Source: Bacillota bacterium
Lineage (GTDB): Bacteria > Bacillota > Clostridia > Acetivibrionales > Acetivibrionaceae
Length of the DNA: 64,000 nucleotides
Assembly (NCBI GenBank): GCA_023421115.1
Contig: JAEZUI010000018.1
Span: 23,956 to 87,955, forward strand
Direction of reading: 5' to 3'
Both the position numbers and the translations under genes were made by a program. The notes beneath the pieces were generated by a model, which saw nothing but the letters and a program-made list of their open reading frames with translations, made no database searches and was not told the origin of the DNA. This document shows, piece by piece, positions 43,314 through 52,783 of the stretch. Positions within the stretch are counted from its first letter, which is position 1. Each line of letters starts with the position of its first letter.

Positions 43314-44531
43314 TTGCAACAACTATATTGGATAATGGAGAGTGCTAGAAAAATGCATAGTGAACTGATTAATGATTTGAAGCTTAATACTACAAATACT
43401 TCACCGGCAAACAAATGGGTTGGCACTTGGGCGACTTCACCACTACTGGTTGATGACTCCAATATGCCACCTGATCCCGGACTTTCAAACAACACGCTGC
43501 GGCAGATAGTCCGTGTCTCAATAGGCGGAAATCAATTAAGGTTAAAGCTCTCCAATGAGTATGGCACTTCTCCAGTCACTTTAAATTCGGTGCATCTGGC
43601 TGTATCAGCAGGCGGAAGTTCAATAAAATCAGGTACGGATAGGGTATTAACCTTTGGCGATAAGGAATCTGTTACCATTCCAGCAGGAAAAACAGTCACT
43701 TCGGATACACTCGATTATTGTCTGCCAAAACTGACCGAAATGGCTATTACAATATACTTTGGCAATACGTCAACTGTTCTAACAGGTCACCCTGGTTCTA
43801 GAACGACCTCGTACTTAATGACCGGCAATGCAGTTAATCGTTTTAATATGCCATCAGCAGTAACTACAGAGCATTGGTACATTATAACAGGAATAGATGT
43901 AATTGCAGGGGCTTCAAGCAGAGCAGTTGTTGCCATAGGTGATTCAATTACCGATGGAAGAGGTTCGACAACAAACATGCAGAACCGATGGACGGATAAC
44001 CTTGCCAACCGTCTGCTAGGAAATGCTACCACATCAGAAGTTGCGGTACTTAATCAGGGTATAGGTGGAAATGCTGTATTGTCTGGAGGATTAGGACCAA
44101 CCGCCCTTGAGAGATTTGATCGCGATGTGCTATCACAAAGTGGTGTCCGCTACATAATAGTATTTGAGGGTGTTAATGATATTGGAGAAAGTGATTCCTT
44201 AGAAGTAGCATCAGATTTGATAAACGGCTATAAGGAATTCATAAGTAAAGCCCATGCAAACAATATCCTTATATATGGTGCGACAATCTTGCCCTTTGGA
44301 GGTTCACAATATGATAGTACGGATCATGAGCAATCACGGCAGACAGTAAATAACTGGATCAGGACTTCCGGCGAGTTTGATGCAGTAATAGATTTTGATT
44401 CCGCAGTAAGAAATGCAAAAGATCAGTCAAAACTTCAGAGTATTTATGATAGCGATGACCATTTGCATCCTAACGCAGAAGCATACAAAAATATGGCAGC
44501 CATAGTGGATCTGGAGTTATTTACCAAATAA
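43314..44531 (+). CDS. SGNH/GDSL-type hydrolase
   Basis: A predicted esterase or deacetylase of about 400 residues. The catalytic region is at the C-terminal half: GDSITDG (block I serine) at about 205-211, GIGGNAVLSGG (block II), EGVNDIG (block III) and DDHLHPNAEAY with Asp and His (block V). The N-terminal half is beta-rich and resembles an accessory domain seen in secreted GDSL proteins (GTWATSP, LRQIVRVSIGGNQLRLKLSN). No signal peptide is seen. The start is a TTG at 43314 after GGAAGG; an ATG at 43335 is the alternative. It may deacetylate hemicellulose oligosaccharides. Confidence 0.85.
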   Translation: MQQLYWIMESARKMHSELINDLKLNTTNTSPANKWVGTWATSPLLVDDSNMPPDPGLSNNTLRQIVRVSIGGNQLRLKLSNEYGTSPVTLNSVHLAVSAGGSSIKSGTDRVLTFGDKESVTIPAGKTVTSDTLDYCLPKLTEMAITIYFGNTSTVLTGHPGSRTTSYLMTGNAVNRFNMPSAVTTEHWYIITGIDVIAGASSRAVVAIGDSITDGRGSTTNMQNRWTDNLANRLLGNATTSEVAVLNQGIGGNAVLSGGLGPTALERFDRDVLSQSGVRYIIVFEGVNDIGESDSLEVASDLINGYKEFISKAHANNILIYGATILPFGGSQYDSTDHEQSRQTVNNWIRTSGEFDAVIDFDSAVRNAKDQSKLQSIYDSDDHLHPNAEAYKNMAAIVDLELFTK

Positions 44532-44584
44532 TATGCAGAAGTAATGGTGGATTTCAAATACTCCCCCTATATCATTTCAGCACA

Positions 44585-44609
44585 AAGGCAATCCTTCCAT
44601 TGCTTTTTT
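44585..44609 (+). terminator. Terminator after the GDSL gene
   Basis: GCAAT (44588-44592) pairs with ATTGC (44599-44603), followed by six T. The short stem makes this moderate. Confidence 0.55.
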
Positions 44610-44716
44610 AATAAATTCTAGTAGAATACTTTTATATCCGCTTTTAACAACTTTTATATGCTTTTGGAATTCCCATCAAACCACAAGAACCGTTCCTATG
44701 GTATGTAAATGACTGA

Positions 44717-46807
44717 TCAATAAATCTCTCTCCCTAGTTCATCCTCGATTCCTGTTTTCCTGTAAAAATAAGAGTTAATTACATCCCGCCATTCCTTTGC
44801 ATGCTCTATCTGACCTTCGAGTCTATTCAAAACATGTGTATACAACTCGTCTTTTATCCTTCCCTTAATGCTTTGCCACTGTTCTTTTAGCTTAATAGCC
44901 TGTTCCACGCCTTCAAAATGTGTATTATAAATATATTGGATAAGAGTCTCTCCTGATTTCAATTTATACGCATAAGGAACCCTGTGGAAGAATAACAGCA
45001 GCTCTTCTGGACAATTCTCCATATCTTCGTACTTTGCTGCTACCTCCTTGTGATACTGGCTTGTATAGCCTGTACCGGATTTCGCAGTGCGGTCAACACC
45101 AATTGCAACATGGTCAGCACGATGATAGGTACCCCATTTGTCATATTCATAACCGTCAACATTAGGCCCATAGTGGTGCCCAGGGTTTACCATCCACCCG
45201 ATACCTAGCGGTGATGTATAATTCTCGTAGATTCTCCATGAACTAAGCAGCATATTTGAAATAGTATCAACTACAGTCTTTTCATTGGAATAAGTCATTC
45301 TTACCCATTCCTCGGTAATTTCCTTGGAGGATAAATTAGGGTTCCACAAAAGCCTCCCAAATCCGTACAAGTTGGACTGCGCTAATTGGAAACCTGTCCA
45401 GTTCGGATCATTTCCAACATTTGCAACTCCTGCAACTCCTCCATACTTATTATTATAGATCGACCCGCTAACAATCTTTTTGACCGTCGAAGCCTTACCC
45501 TTTGAATATGTATCAAAATCTAAAACTTCCTTCCACATTGGAACAAGATAGCACAAATGTTTTTGTTGACCTGTATACTCCTGTGTTATTTGCAGTTCAA
45601 GAGTGACGTTGGTTTTTTCGAGCGCACCAAATAACGGGGACACTGGCTCCCTCACCTGGAAGTCCACTGGTCCGTTTTTCACTTGTAGTATTACATTGTC
45701 GTCAAACATCCCGTCAAGAGGCTTAAAATTATCATAGGCGGCTTTTGGCCTATCGGTTTTGTAATCACGCCAGTCCTGATGGCAATTATATACAAAGCAT
45801 CTCCAAATTACAATTCCTCCATAGGGTTTTAAGGGTTCAGCCAGCATATTTGCTCCATCTGCATGATTACGATTATATGTAAAGGGTCCCGGCCTATTCT
45901 CCGAGTCTGCTTTCACTACAAATCCTCCAAAATCAGGTATGTAGCTGTAAACTTCTTCTACTTTACTGTGCCACCACTCCCTCACTCCCTCATCTAAAGG
46001 ATCAGCCGTACTAAGGCCTCCTATCTCCATGGGACTGGCAAAGTTTATACTGAAAAACACTTTTATTCCGTACTCTCTGAATACATTGGCTAGTTTTGCA
46101 GTATTAGGCAGATAATCTTTTGTTATCAGCCTAGTTTCACACTCATGAACATTTACATTGTTAATCGCTACACCATTTATTCCTATAGAGGATAAAAGCC
46201 GGGCATAATCTCTAATTCTACCGAGGTCCTTTGTGATTTTGTTATCTTTATAAAATATGGATTCCCCGGCATAACCCCTTTCAATACTTCCATCCATGTT
46301 GTCCCAATGGTTAATAATTCTAAGCTTAAAATATGGATTTTCTATTCTTTGTAAAACCTTAATTTCCGTCTGTGCCTGAAAAAGGCGCAACAGTGAAAAA
46401 ACACCATATAATATTCCTTTATCATTTTTACCGGTTATAATTATATGGCTTTCTTTAGTTGTATCTACTGATTTTATTAGAAATCCGTCTTCTTGTATCC
46501 CTTTTTCTTCATTTTTATCAATAAACGCATCTATAGACTTGTGCTGTCCTAATGTTCCAACTATAATAAAGAACTTTTTCTTTATGGAGTCAGACACAAC
46601 TGGCTTTTTTCCAAGCATTTCTTTTATACCTCTGCTCAACTCCTGCACAGCGCAATTAATTAGAGGCGTTTCTCCAACTTTTACAATAACAGAACTCCAC
46701 TTAATATATTGATCTAATAAACCTTGATCCCCCAACTTTCTATATTCTAGCCAACAAAAGTAGCCCTTATTTTTATCTATTTCTTTTATCCTTTTTGATT
46801 TGTTCAT
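44717..46807 (-). CDS. aguA: Alpha-glucuronidase, GH67
   Basis: GH67 enzymes release (4-O-methyl)glucuronic acid from the non-reducing end of aldouronic acids made from xylan. The 696 residues fit the family (KNKGYFCWLEYRKL at the start, GFVVKADSENRPGPF, HADGANMLAEPLKPYGGIVIWRCFVYNCHQDWRD, VGNDPNWTGFQLAQSNLYGFGRL, ending TGIEDELGREIY). No signal peptide is present, so it acts inside the cell on imported oligosaccharides. The start at 46807 has GGAGAG upstream; 11 codons upstream are rejected. It ends the kdgK-uxaC-aguA row. Confidence 0.95.
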   Translation of the reverse strand: MNKSKRIKEIDKNKGYFCWLEYRKLGDQGLLDQYIKWSSVIVKVGETPLINCAVQELSRGIKEMLGKKPVVSDSIKKKFFIIVGTLGQHKSIDAFIDKNEEKGIQEDGFLIKSVDTTKESHIIITGKNDKGILYGVFSLLRLFQAQTEIKVLQRIENPYFKLRIINHWDNMDGSIERGYAGESIFYKDNKITKDLGRIRDYARLLSSIGINGVAINNVNVHECETRLITKDYLPNTAKLANVFREYGIKVFFSINFASPMEIGGLSTADPLDEGVREWWHSKVEEVYSYIPDFGGFVVKADSENRPGPFTYNRNHADGANMLAEPLKPYGGIVIWRCFVYNCHQDWRDYKTDRPKAAYDNFKPLDGMFDDNVILQVKNGPVDFQVREPVSPLFGALEKTNVTLELQITQEYTGQQKHLCYLVPMWKEVLDFDTYSKGKASTVKKIVSGSIYNNKYGGVAGVANVGNDPNWTGFQLAQSNLYGFGRLLWNPNLSSKEITEEWVRMTYSNEKTVVDTISNMLLSSWRIYENYTSPLGIGWMVNPGHHYGPNVDGYEYDKWGTYHRADHVAIGVDRTAKSGTGYTSQYHKEVAAKYEDMENCPEELLLFFHRVPYAYKLKSGETLIQYIYNTHFEGVEQAIKLKEQWQSIKGRIKDELYTHVLNRLEGQIEHAKEWRDVINSYFYRKTGIEDELGREIY

Positions 46808-46836
46808 ATCAACTCTCTCCTTGTATAATTCTTCAG

Positions 46837-48090
46837 TCACAGGGTTTTGTTTAAGAAACTCCAGAAATTCTCTCCAAAGAGATTTGATACATCTTTTAGA
46901 ATTTGATCTTCTGTAACTATATAACCCATATCGTATAGATCACCGTATTTATTTACCAAAGCCTCTGAAATTACCGCTTTTGAGTGTCCCCACTTGCTGA
47001 TGAGTTGTTCGAGAACACGACAATCTGAATGCTGGGCTATAAAAGATGTTCCGAGCCATTCTAATCTTACCCTTGTTATAAAATCAATCAGAGTGGGCGA
47101 GTTAAGAAACCACCAACAACCAAAAACCATTAAATTCCTATACTTTCTGGCCGTTATAACAAGTTCATGTTGATTTTCAAAAGATAGCATAGTAACCAAG
47201 AACTTGTTTTTATTATATTTTGAACATAGGATTTCCAACTCTTTTATTTCTGCCTTACCTACCGAATCTCCAGCTAAACGCAGTTCAGGATTCACTTGAC
47301 GTTTTACCCCTATCATAAGTGCAAAGGGAATATTCTTCAATCTGCATACTGGTAAAATACACTCTTCAATAATTTTCGCCCTTATTGATCCATCAGAAAT
47401 ACAAAAATTCGGAGTTACTGACACCGCGCAGTATAAGGCGTCCATTTTTTCTATCCATTCGAGAAGGAATCTTTTTATTTCATCAATAGTGGCCTCAGAT
47501 AAATCGCTGTTCACCTTATAACCAATTCTTTCGAGCAGCAATACAGCTTCCTCCCAATTGTCTAACAACTTATCCACGCGAAGAGCAGCCTTAAAATGAT
47601 TATCAGATTTATATCCGCTTTCCCACACAGCACGTTCAGCTTCGTCGAAAGGGTCATTAGTCATAACTAGGCACTTGATACCGGCGACTTCCAAAACATG
47701 ATCTATATGGGCTGAAAGTGTTCTAGACTCAAAATAATCCCTGTAATAGTTCAAATTCTTTATGTTGACATCAAGCCCCAATCTGTTAAATATCGTAATA
47801 ACAGATCTGGCAGGTTCGCTTAAAGGTGTATTGTTTACAAATAAAGTATCCCATATGCATTCTGCCTGCTGCGCCTTGCCCATTGAAAAAAAGCTGTCAT
47901 AACCCATATCAATATGCCGCATTGCTTCCGACACCAGATAATGATAGGTAAGTAATTCATCTATTCCATACAGAAGCAGACCTCCGAAGCACTCGGAATA
48001 TAAATGAGTATGAATATCAGTTATTTGAATAGAATTAACTGCTTTATTTACAGCATAAACCAAGTACTGCTTGTCAACTATATCTATCAC
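46837..48090 (-). CDS. uxaC: Divergent uronate isomerase (UxaC-like amidohydrolase)
   Basis: Uronate isomerase turns glucuronate into fructuronate (and galacturonate into tagaturonate). The protein has the amidohydrolase metal motif DIHTHLY at about 25-31, the barrel pattern and the ending typical of divergent bacterial uronate isomerases of about 420 residues, shorter than E. coli UxaC (470). Its position between kdgK and aguA supports the role. The start is GTG at 48090, 2 bp after the kdgK stop, behind GGTGG, so translation is coupled. Family assignment is partly from context. Confidence 0.78.
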   Translation of the reverse strand: MIDIVDKQYLVYAVNKAVNSIQITDIHTHLYSECFGGLLLYGIDELLTYHYLVSEAMRHIDMGYDSFFSMGKAQQAECIWDTLFVNNTPLSEPARSVITIFNRLGLDVNIKNLNYYRDYFESRTLSAHIDHVLEVAGIKCLVMTNDPFDEAERAVWESGYKSDNHFKAALRVDKLLDNWEEAVLLLERIGYKVNSDLSEATIDEIKRFLLEWIEKMDALYCAVSVTPNFCISDGSIRAKIIEECILPVCRLKNIPFALMIGVKRQVNPELRLAGDSVGKAEIKELEILCSKYNKNKFLVTMLSFENQHELVITARKYRNLMVFGCWWFLNSPTLIDFITRVRLEWLGTSFIAQHSDCRVLEQLISKWGHSKAVISEALVNKYGDLYDMGYIVTEDQILKDVSNLFGENFWSFLNKTL

Positions 48091-48092
48091 TG

Positions 48093-49115
48093 CTATCTTT
48101 CCACCCTTCCTGAGCTGTTACCATGCATAAGAGCTTTCACTTCACTTACAGTCACATGGTTAAAATCCCCTTCAATTGAATGTTTCAGGCAGGAAGCAGC
48201 CGTTGCAAATTCAATTGTATCTTGCATATTGTATTGATTTAACATAGCATATATCAGTCCGCCTCCAAAAGAATCTCCCCCTCCAACCCTGTCCACAATA
48301 TGAACAAGATAATTTTTTGAGAAGTAAAACTCTTTACCATCATATATCATTGCAGCCCAATTGTTATCCGAAGCGGAAATACTTCCCCTTAAGGTAATGG
48401 CTATAGCTTCAAATCCAAATCTCTCTTTGAGTTTTTTTACAACATCCCTGTAGCCCTCAGGACTTAGTTTACCTCCTGTAATATCGCTGTTTTCCGCTTT
48501 TATCCCGAAAACCTTCTCTGCATCTTCCTCATTCGCAATACACAAATCTACATATTTCATAAGTTCGCCCATCACCTGTCCGGCTTTTTCCGGCGACCAT
48601 AAATTCTTTCGAAAGTTCAAGTCACAGCTCACCTTCAAGCCTTTATCCTTCGCAATTTTACAGGCTTCGTGGGTCAATTTAGCAACATTATCTCCCAATG
48701 CGGGAGTAATACCAGTGAAATGGAACCATTGGGCCCCTTCAAATATATCCTTCCAGTCGAAATCCCCGATTTTTGCTTCGGAAATAGCGGAATAAGCCCT
48801 GTCATATATAACCTTGGAAGGTCTTTGGGAAGCACCCTTTTCCAGAAAGTATATGCCAAGCCTTTCTCCACCCCTTCCAATAAAACGGGTATCAACACCA
48901 TATCTCCTGAGTTCGTTTACTGCCGATTGCCCAATAGGGTTGTCAGGTACTTTTGTAATAAAAGCCGTATCTATTCCATAGTTAGCAAGGGAAACACTAA
49001 CGTTTGCCTCCCCTCCTCCGAATATCGCATCAAAGGAATTCGCCTGTACAAACCTTAAGTATCCAGGAGGTGACAGCCTTAACATTATTTCACCAAAACA
49101 TATTACTTTTGCCAT
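48093..49115 (-). CDS. kdgK: 2-keto-3-deoxygluconate kinase
   Basis: KdgK phosphorylates KDG to KDPG with ATP. The PfkB-type fold is shown by FGEIMLRLSPPG at the N-terminus, FGGGEANVSVSLANYG, and the C-terminal signature DRVGGGDSFGGGLIYA with the catalytic aspartate. The 340-residue length is typical. GGGGGT is upstream. It is the first of three minus-strand genes, separated by 262 bp from GH43, so it may have its own promoter or be read from eda. Confidence 0.93.
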   Translation of the reverse strand: MAKVICFGEIMLRLSPPGYLRFVQANSFDAIFGGGEANVSVSLANYGIDTAFITKVPDNPIGQSAVNELRRYGVDTRFIGRGGERLGIYFLEKGASQRPSKVIYDRAYSAISEAKIGDFDWKDIFEGAQWFHFTGITPALGDNVAKLTHEACKIAKDKGLKVSCDLNFRKNLWSPEKAGQVMGELMKYVDLCIANEEDAEKVFGIKAENSDITGGKLSPEGYRDVVKKLKERFGFEAIAITLRGSISASDNNWAAMIYDGKEFYFSKNYLVHIVDRVGGGDSFGGGLIYAMLNQYNMQDTIEFATAASCLKHSIEGDFNHVTVSEVKALMHGNSSGRVER

Positions 49116-49176
49116 AATGGTACCCCCAAAAAATTAAAATTCTAATCATTTCACTTCAAAAAAACAGCAAATTAAT

Positions 49177-49292
49177 GGCCATTTCAAAAAATTAGATTTA
49201 CATTTTATACACTGCAAAATAATGTTCCTACGCTTAAAAGCTGTTAGAATCTATGCAGCATAAATATTGTATAGGTATTTTTTGAAATGGCC
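49177..49292. repeat. 116-bp element with 15-bp perfect terminal inverted repeats
   Basis: GGCCATTTCAAAAAA at 49177-49191 and its exact complement at 49278-49292 enclose 86 bp of AT-rich DNA without a frame. This is the layout of a small non-autonomous transposable element (MITE). The outer arm resembles 6031-6050 (one base missing, one substitution). Confidence 0.6.
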
Positions 49293-49377
49293 TTATAAAT
49301 ATGGATCCTATATTTTTCTTTATTTGTTTACTAAATACTTGATCCTTTTAAATCTATAACGGGAATTTTGCTATAAT

Positions 49378-51039
49378 TTACCTCACAACTGGAAGCTTAT
49401 TGATAATTCCCAAAATATATTGTCTCATAGCTCCAAAATCCAAGGAATTAAAAGTACCATCTAAGTCTAAATCCGCAGCCTTTTCCCCATTTTCATAAGG
49501 GAACTCGCGTATAAGTCCAATCAAACGCTGTCTCATAAGTCCAAAATCCAATGAGTTTGCAAATCCATCTCCATTCACATCTCCATAAACAAATCCAGAT
49601 GCTTGAGTAGGTGTAGGTGTGATTACAGGTGTAGGAGTACTTGTAGGTACACTGTTAGCTCCTTTAAACTTCCACCAACTAAAATTAAACAAATAATCGC
49701 CAGTACCTGTAAATTTAAAGAATACATCCTGAACACCAGTCGCACCGGAGATTGAACAAGTTTTAGTTGTATAAGTCTGCCAACCACCTGTTCCCTCTAC
49801 TTTACAAGTCCCAACTAACTTTCCTGTCGGACTGCCTAGCCTAATTTCTATATTTCCGCCATTTAAATCACTTGCCACCCTAGCTTCAAATTCCGTTGCA
49901 CCGTCTTTAAAATCTACTCCTTTAACTTGGATCCAGTCTCCATCTTGTAAAAATCCTACATTACGTCCGCCTTCACCGCATTCTTCAGTCTCAATACCCG
50001 ACTCTTTATGCATAGTTACAGCAAGATTCTTAATATATGGATCTACATATTTGAGTTGTTTCAAACTATCTACCGTCGGAACTACCTGCTTGATAGTATC
50101 GTCAGAGTTATAAAACATCTGGTCAATAGCAACGTTTCTTTGATAGTTAGTCTCTACTCCTCTTTGTTTACCTAAATTCCTGTTGTGATAGACAACATAC
50201 CAATTGCCTTTAAATTCAAGTGTAGTAGCATGATTATTGTTATTATAATTGTCAGGAGGTTGTGGCAATATAACTCCCTTATATGTATAACCTGATGTAG
50301 GCTTGTCACTCATCATATATTCAATTTTCGATGCACCTTGTGTAAAATCACTGGCATATGAAAAATAATATTTACCTTTGTACTTATGTACCCATGCAGC
50401 TTCAAAAAAACGCGGAGCAGTCATTGTAGTAGCAGAGCCTACAGTGCTTATCATATCGCTACCCAACTTGATAACTCTGATGTTGCTTTGGCCGTTTCCA
50501 CCAAAATACATGTATGCCTGTCCGTCATCATCAACAAAAACCCCCGGGTCAAACAACCACATATTGGTTGCAGGCTGTACTCCTGAAGTATTCATAGTTA
50601 CCAAAGCACTTGAAAGTGGATCCTTGAAGGGGCCTGTGGGGCTGTCACTCACTGCAACGCCAATGCCGTTTCCTCCATTACCATAATACAGATAAAACTT
50701 ATTGTTGCGGTATACAATTGAAGGTGCCCATGTAACACTAGCCCATTTGGAATCCTTTTTAGCATTAAAAACCTCTCCATGGTCGGTCCAGTTCTTCATA
50801 TCATCTGTTGACATACACGTAATATCAGGTATATTGTACGTTGTCTGATCAGCTGTAGCATCCATATCATGTGAAGCGTACACATAAAGTCTGCCGTCAT
50901 ACACCACCGCTGTAGGGTCTGCCGTATAACGCTGGGTAAAAATCGGATAATCCGCCAAACCCTCACTTGGGCAAAGTGTCATCAAAATACTGCTGATAAA
51001 CACAAATGCCAATGCCTTCTTTAAAAAACTCTTGATCAT
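49378..51039 (-). CDS. Cellulosomal GH43 glycosidase with CBM6-like module and dockerin
   Basis: A secreted 553-residue hemicellulase. The signal peptide (1-30) ends GLA. The GH43 five-bladed domain (about 30-320) has RYTADPTAVVYDGRLYVYASHD (catalytic base region), WAPSIVYRNNKFYLYYG, and FFEAAWVHKYKGKYYFSYA. A CBM6-like beta-sandwich (about 345-465, ESGIETEECGEGGRNVGF) and a Thr/Pro linker follow. A type I dockerin (about 490-550) comes last, with two calcium loops DVNGDGFANSLDF and DLDLDGTFNSLDF. It is likely a beta-xylosidase or arabinofuranosidase working in a cellulosome. It lies in the eda-led unit. Confidence 0.9.
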   Translation of the reverse strand: MIKSFLKKALAFVFISSILMTLCPSEGLADYPIFTQRYTADPTAVVYDGRLYVYASHDMDATADQTTYNIPDITCMSTDDMKNWTDHGEVFNAKKDSKWASVTWAPSIVYRNNKFYLYYGNGGNGIGVAVSDSPTGPFKDPLSSALVTMNTSGVQPATNMWLFDPGVFVDDDGQAYMYFGGNGQSNIRVIKLGSDMISTVGSATTMTAPRFFEAAWVHKYKGKYYFSYASDFTQGASKIEYMMSDKPTSGYTYKGVILPQPPDNYNNNNHATTLEFKGNWYVVYHNRNLGKQRGVETNYQRNVAIDQMFYNSDDTIKQVVPTVDSLKQLKYVDPYIKNLAVTMHKESGIETEECGEGGRNVGFLQDGDWIQVKGVDFKDGATEFEARVASDLNGGNIEIRLGSPTGKLVGTCKVEGTGGWQTYTTKTCSISGATGVQDVFFKFTGTGDYLFNFSWWKFKGANSVPTSTPTPVITPTPTQASGFVYGDVNGDGFANSLDFGLMRQRLIGLIREFPYENGEKAADLDLDGTFNSLDFGAMRQYILGIINKLPVVR

Positions 51040-51118
51040 TAATACCCACTCCTTCAAAATAAAATTATATTTAAGCCTGAGTCCCATTTTCACTGGGTCA
51101 CTCAATATTTAAACATTT

Positions 51119-51757
51119 TCATAAACTCTTTATCTTCAGGATAAATTGTTTAGCCATCTCAGTTATGGAGTTATAGTCACCTTTTTTAGCACCAGCAGTA
51201 AGATTTCCTCCTACCCCAACAGCAATTGCACCTGCTTTAATCCATTCCTGCACATTTTCAAGAGTAACCCCACCGGTAGGCATCATGGAAGCATAGGGCA
51301 TAGGTCCTTTAACTGCCTTTATAAAAGAAGGACCTAATATTTCACCCGGAAAAACCTTAACAATATCTGCACCAGCCTCTAAACACTCCATTACTTCCTT
51401 AATGGTCATTGCTCCCGGCATGCACGCAACTTGGTATCTGTTACAAAGCCTAACTACCTCCAAATTTAAACATGGGCTTACAACATACTGTGCTCCGGCA
51501 AGAATTGAAGTCCTTGCTGTCTCTGAATCTAAAACAGAGCCTGCACCTATAATGATTTGTCCAGAAGGATACTTTTCTCTCAATTCTTTAATTATATCCG
51601 TTGCACCTGGTACTGTATATGTTATCTCAATAGCAACGACTCCACCTTGAATACAGGCATCAGCAATTTTTAAAGCCTGCTCTGTATTATCCGCCCTCAC
51701 AACTGCAACAAGTCTGCCCTGCTTTATTTTTGAAAGTATTTCCTGCTTATTTTCCAT
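51119..51757 (-). CDS. eda: KDPG / 4-hydroxy-2-oxoglutarate aldolase
   Basis: Eda cleaves KDPG to pyruvate and glyceraldehyde 3-phosphate, the last step of the uronate pathway. The class I aldolase of 212 residues has GRLVAVVRADN, GVVAIEITYTVPGA, IGAGSVLD and the Schiff-base lysine in DIVKVFPGE at about residue 134, with MPTGGV near the end. GGGAGT is 9 bases before the ATG. It heads the minus-strand unit and faces the araC gene; its promoter region contains the shared 32-bp element at 51823-51854. Confidence 0.95.
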   Translation of the reverse strand: MENKQEILSKIKQGRLVAVVRADNTEQALKIADACIQGGVVAIEITYTVPGATDIIKELREKYPSGQIIIGAGSVLDSETARTSILAGAQYVVSPCLNLEVVRLCNRYQVACMPGAMTIKEVMECLEAGADIVKVFPGEILGPSFIKAVKGPMPYASMMPTGGVTLENVQEWIKAGAIAVGVGGNLTAGAKKGDYNSITEMAKQFILKIKSL

Positions 51758-51788
51758 AGGTATTTGACTCCCAACATTATATATTAAT

Positions 51789-51854
51789 ATTATACCACAA
51801 TATTTTTACCAATTTCCAGTTTTATATTGCTTGTAAACATGCAAATATTGCTAT
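51789..51854 (-). promoter_or_regulatory. eda promoter with candidate AraC-type operator
   Basis: The -10 box TATAAT (minus strand) is at 51789-51794. Above it, 28 bases away, the element 51823-51854 contains two copies of AGCAATA whose starts are 21 bp apart, separated by TTTGCATGTTTACA. There is no good -35 box, as in activator-dependent promoters. The same layout is found before uxuB. Confidence 0.75.
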
Positions 51855-51895
51855 ATTATTATAAGTATAAACTATAATTTTTTAGGAGTGGTATT

Positions 51896-52753
51896 ATGAA
51901 ACTTCCAATCCAAGATTTCACTTACAGGCAGAACATGGAAACCGATGATTTTGAGTTTTTTTATTACAAAGACAATCTCCCTGTTGAAATTGATTTTCAT
52001 AATCATGACTTCTACGAAATTTACCTGTTTTTATCAGGTAATGTTACATATATTATAGAAGGTAAATCTTACACGCTAAGACCTAAAGACATTTTAATCA
52101 TTAATAACCAGGAACTTCATAAGGCTGTTATAGAAAATGGAATACCCTATGAAAGAATTGTAATCTGGATTAATCCCACCTTTATAAAAAGCCTCTGTAG
52201 TGAGAAAACAAACTTGCTTTCGGTCTTTGATACTTCCTCCAATAAACTTAATCTTATAAGGCCTAACCCTGACTTATCCGAAGAAATTTATAAGACCGCT
52301 GAAAAACTTGGAAATGCTTACGTCAGTTCAGATTTTGGAAATGACCTTTTAAAGCATGTATATTTTACGGAACTGCTTGTTTATTTAAACAGCATCAGCC
52401 AAAATCCTGCCAATGAAGAAAACATGCCCGGTGTAACGTATAACGATAAAATCTCGAAGATCATTGACTATATAAATGAAAACCTTAACAAAGATGTGTC
52501 TCTTCAAATGCTTTCCTCAAGGTTTTATTTGAGTAAGTATCACCTCCTTAGAGAATTCAAAAAGAATACCGGCTACACCATACACAGGTACACCCAGCAA
52601 AAAAGACTCATTATGGCAAGAGAACTTCTGAGGGAAAACAAACAAATTACTGAAGTTTGCAGCCAGTGCGGATTTGGTGACTATTCAAACTTTATCAGGT
52701 CCTTTAAAAAGGAATTTGGCATGTCCCCCAAAAAGTATTTTAAGAGAGTCTAA
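51896..52753 (+). CDS. AraC family transcriptional regulator
   Basis: The 285 residues have an N-terminal cupin-like sensing domain (about 10-150; FHNHDFYEIYLFLSGNVTYIIEG, FRPKD-like LRPKDILIINNQELH). The C-terminal AraC DNA-binding domain (about 185-285) has two helix-turn-helix parts (SLQMLSSRFYLSKYHLLREFKKNTG and ITEVCSQCGFGDYSNFIRSFKKEFGMSPKKY). It lies divergent from eda and convergent to uxuA, so it is the likely regulator of the glucuronate genes, responding to a uronate or its derivative. GGAGTG is upstream. Confidence 0.9.
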   Translation: MKLPIQDFTYRQNMETDDFEFFYYKDNLPVEIDFHNHDFYEIYLFLSGNVTYIIEGKSYTLRPKDILIINNQELHKAVIENGIPYERIVIWINPTFIKSLCSEKTNLLSVFDTSSNKLNLIRPNPDLSEEIYKTAEKLGNAYVSSDFGNDLLKHVYFTELLVYLNSISQNPANEENMPGVTYNDKISKIIDYINENLNKDVSLQMLSSRFYLSKYHLLREFKKNTGYTIHRYTQQKRLIMARELLRENKQITEVCSQCGFGDYSNFIRSFKKEFGMSPKKYFKRV

Positions 52754-52783
52754 TACAGTTAATTTGTTACTATTTTTATGCAG

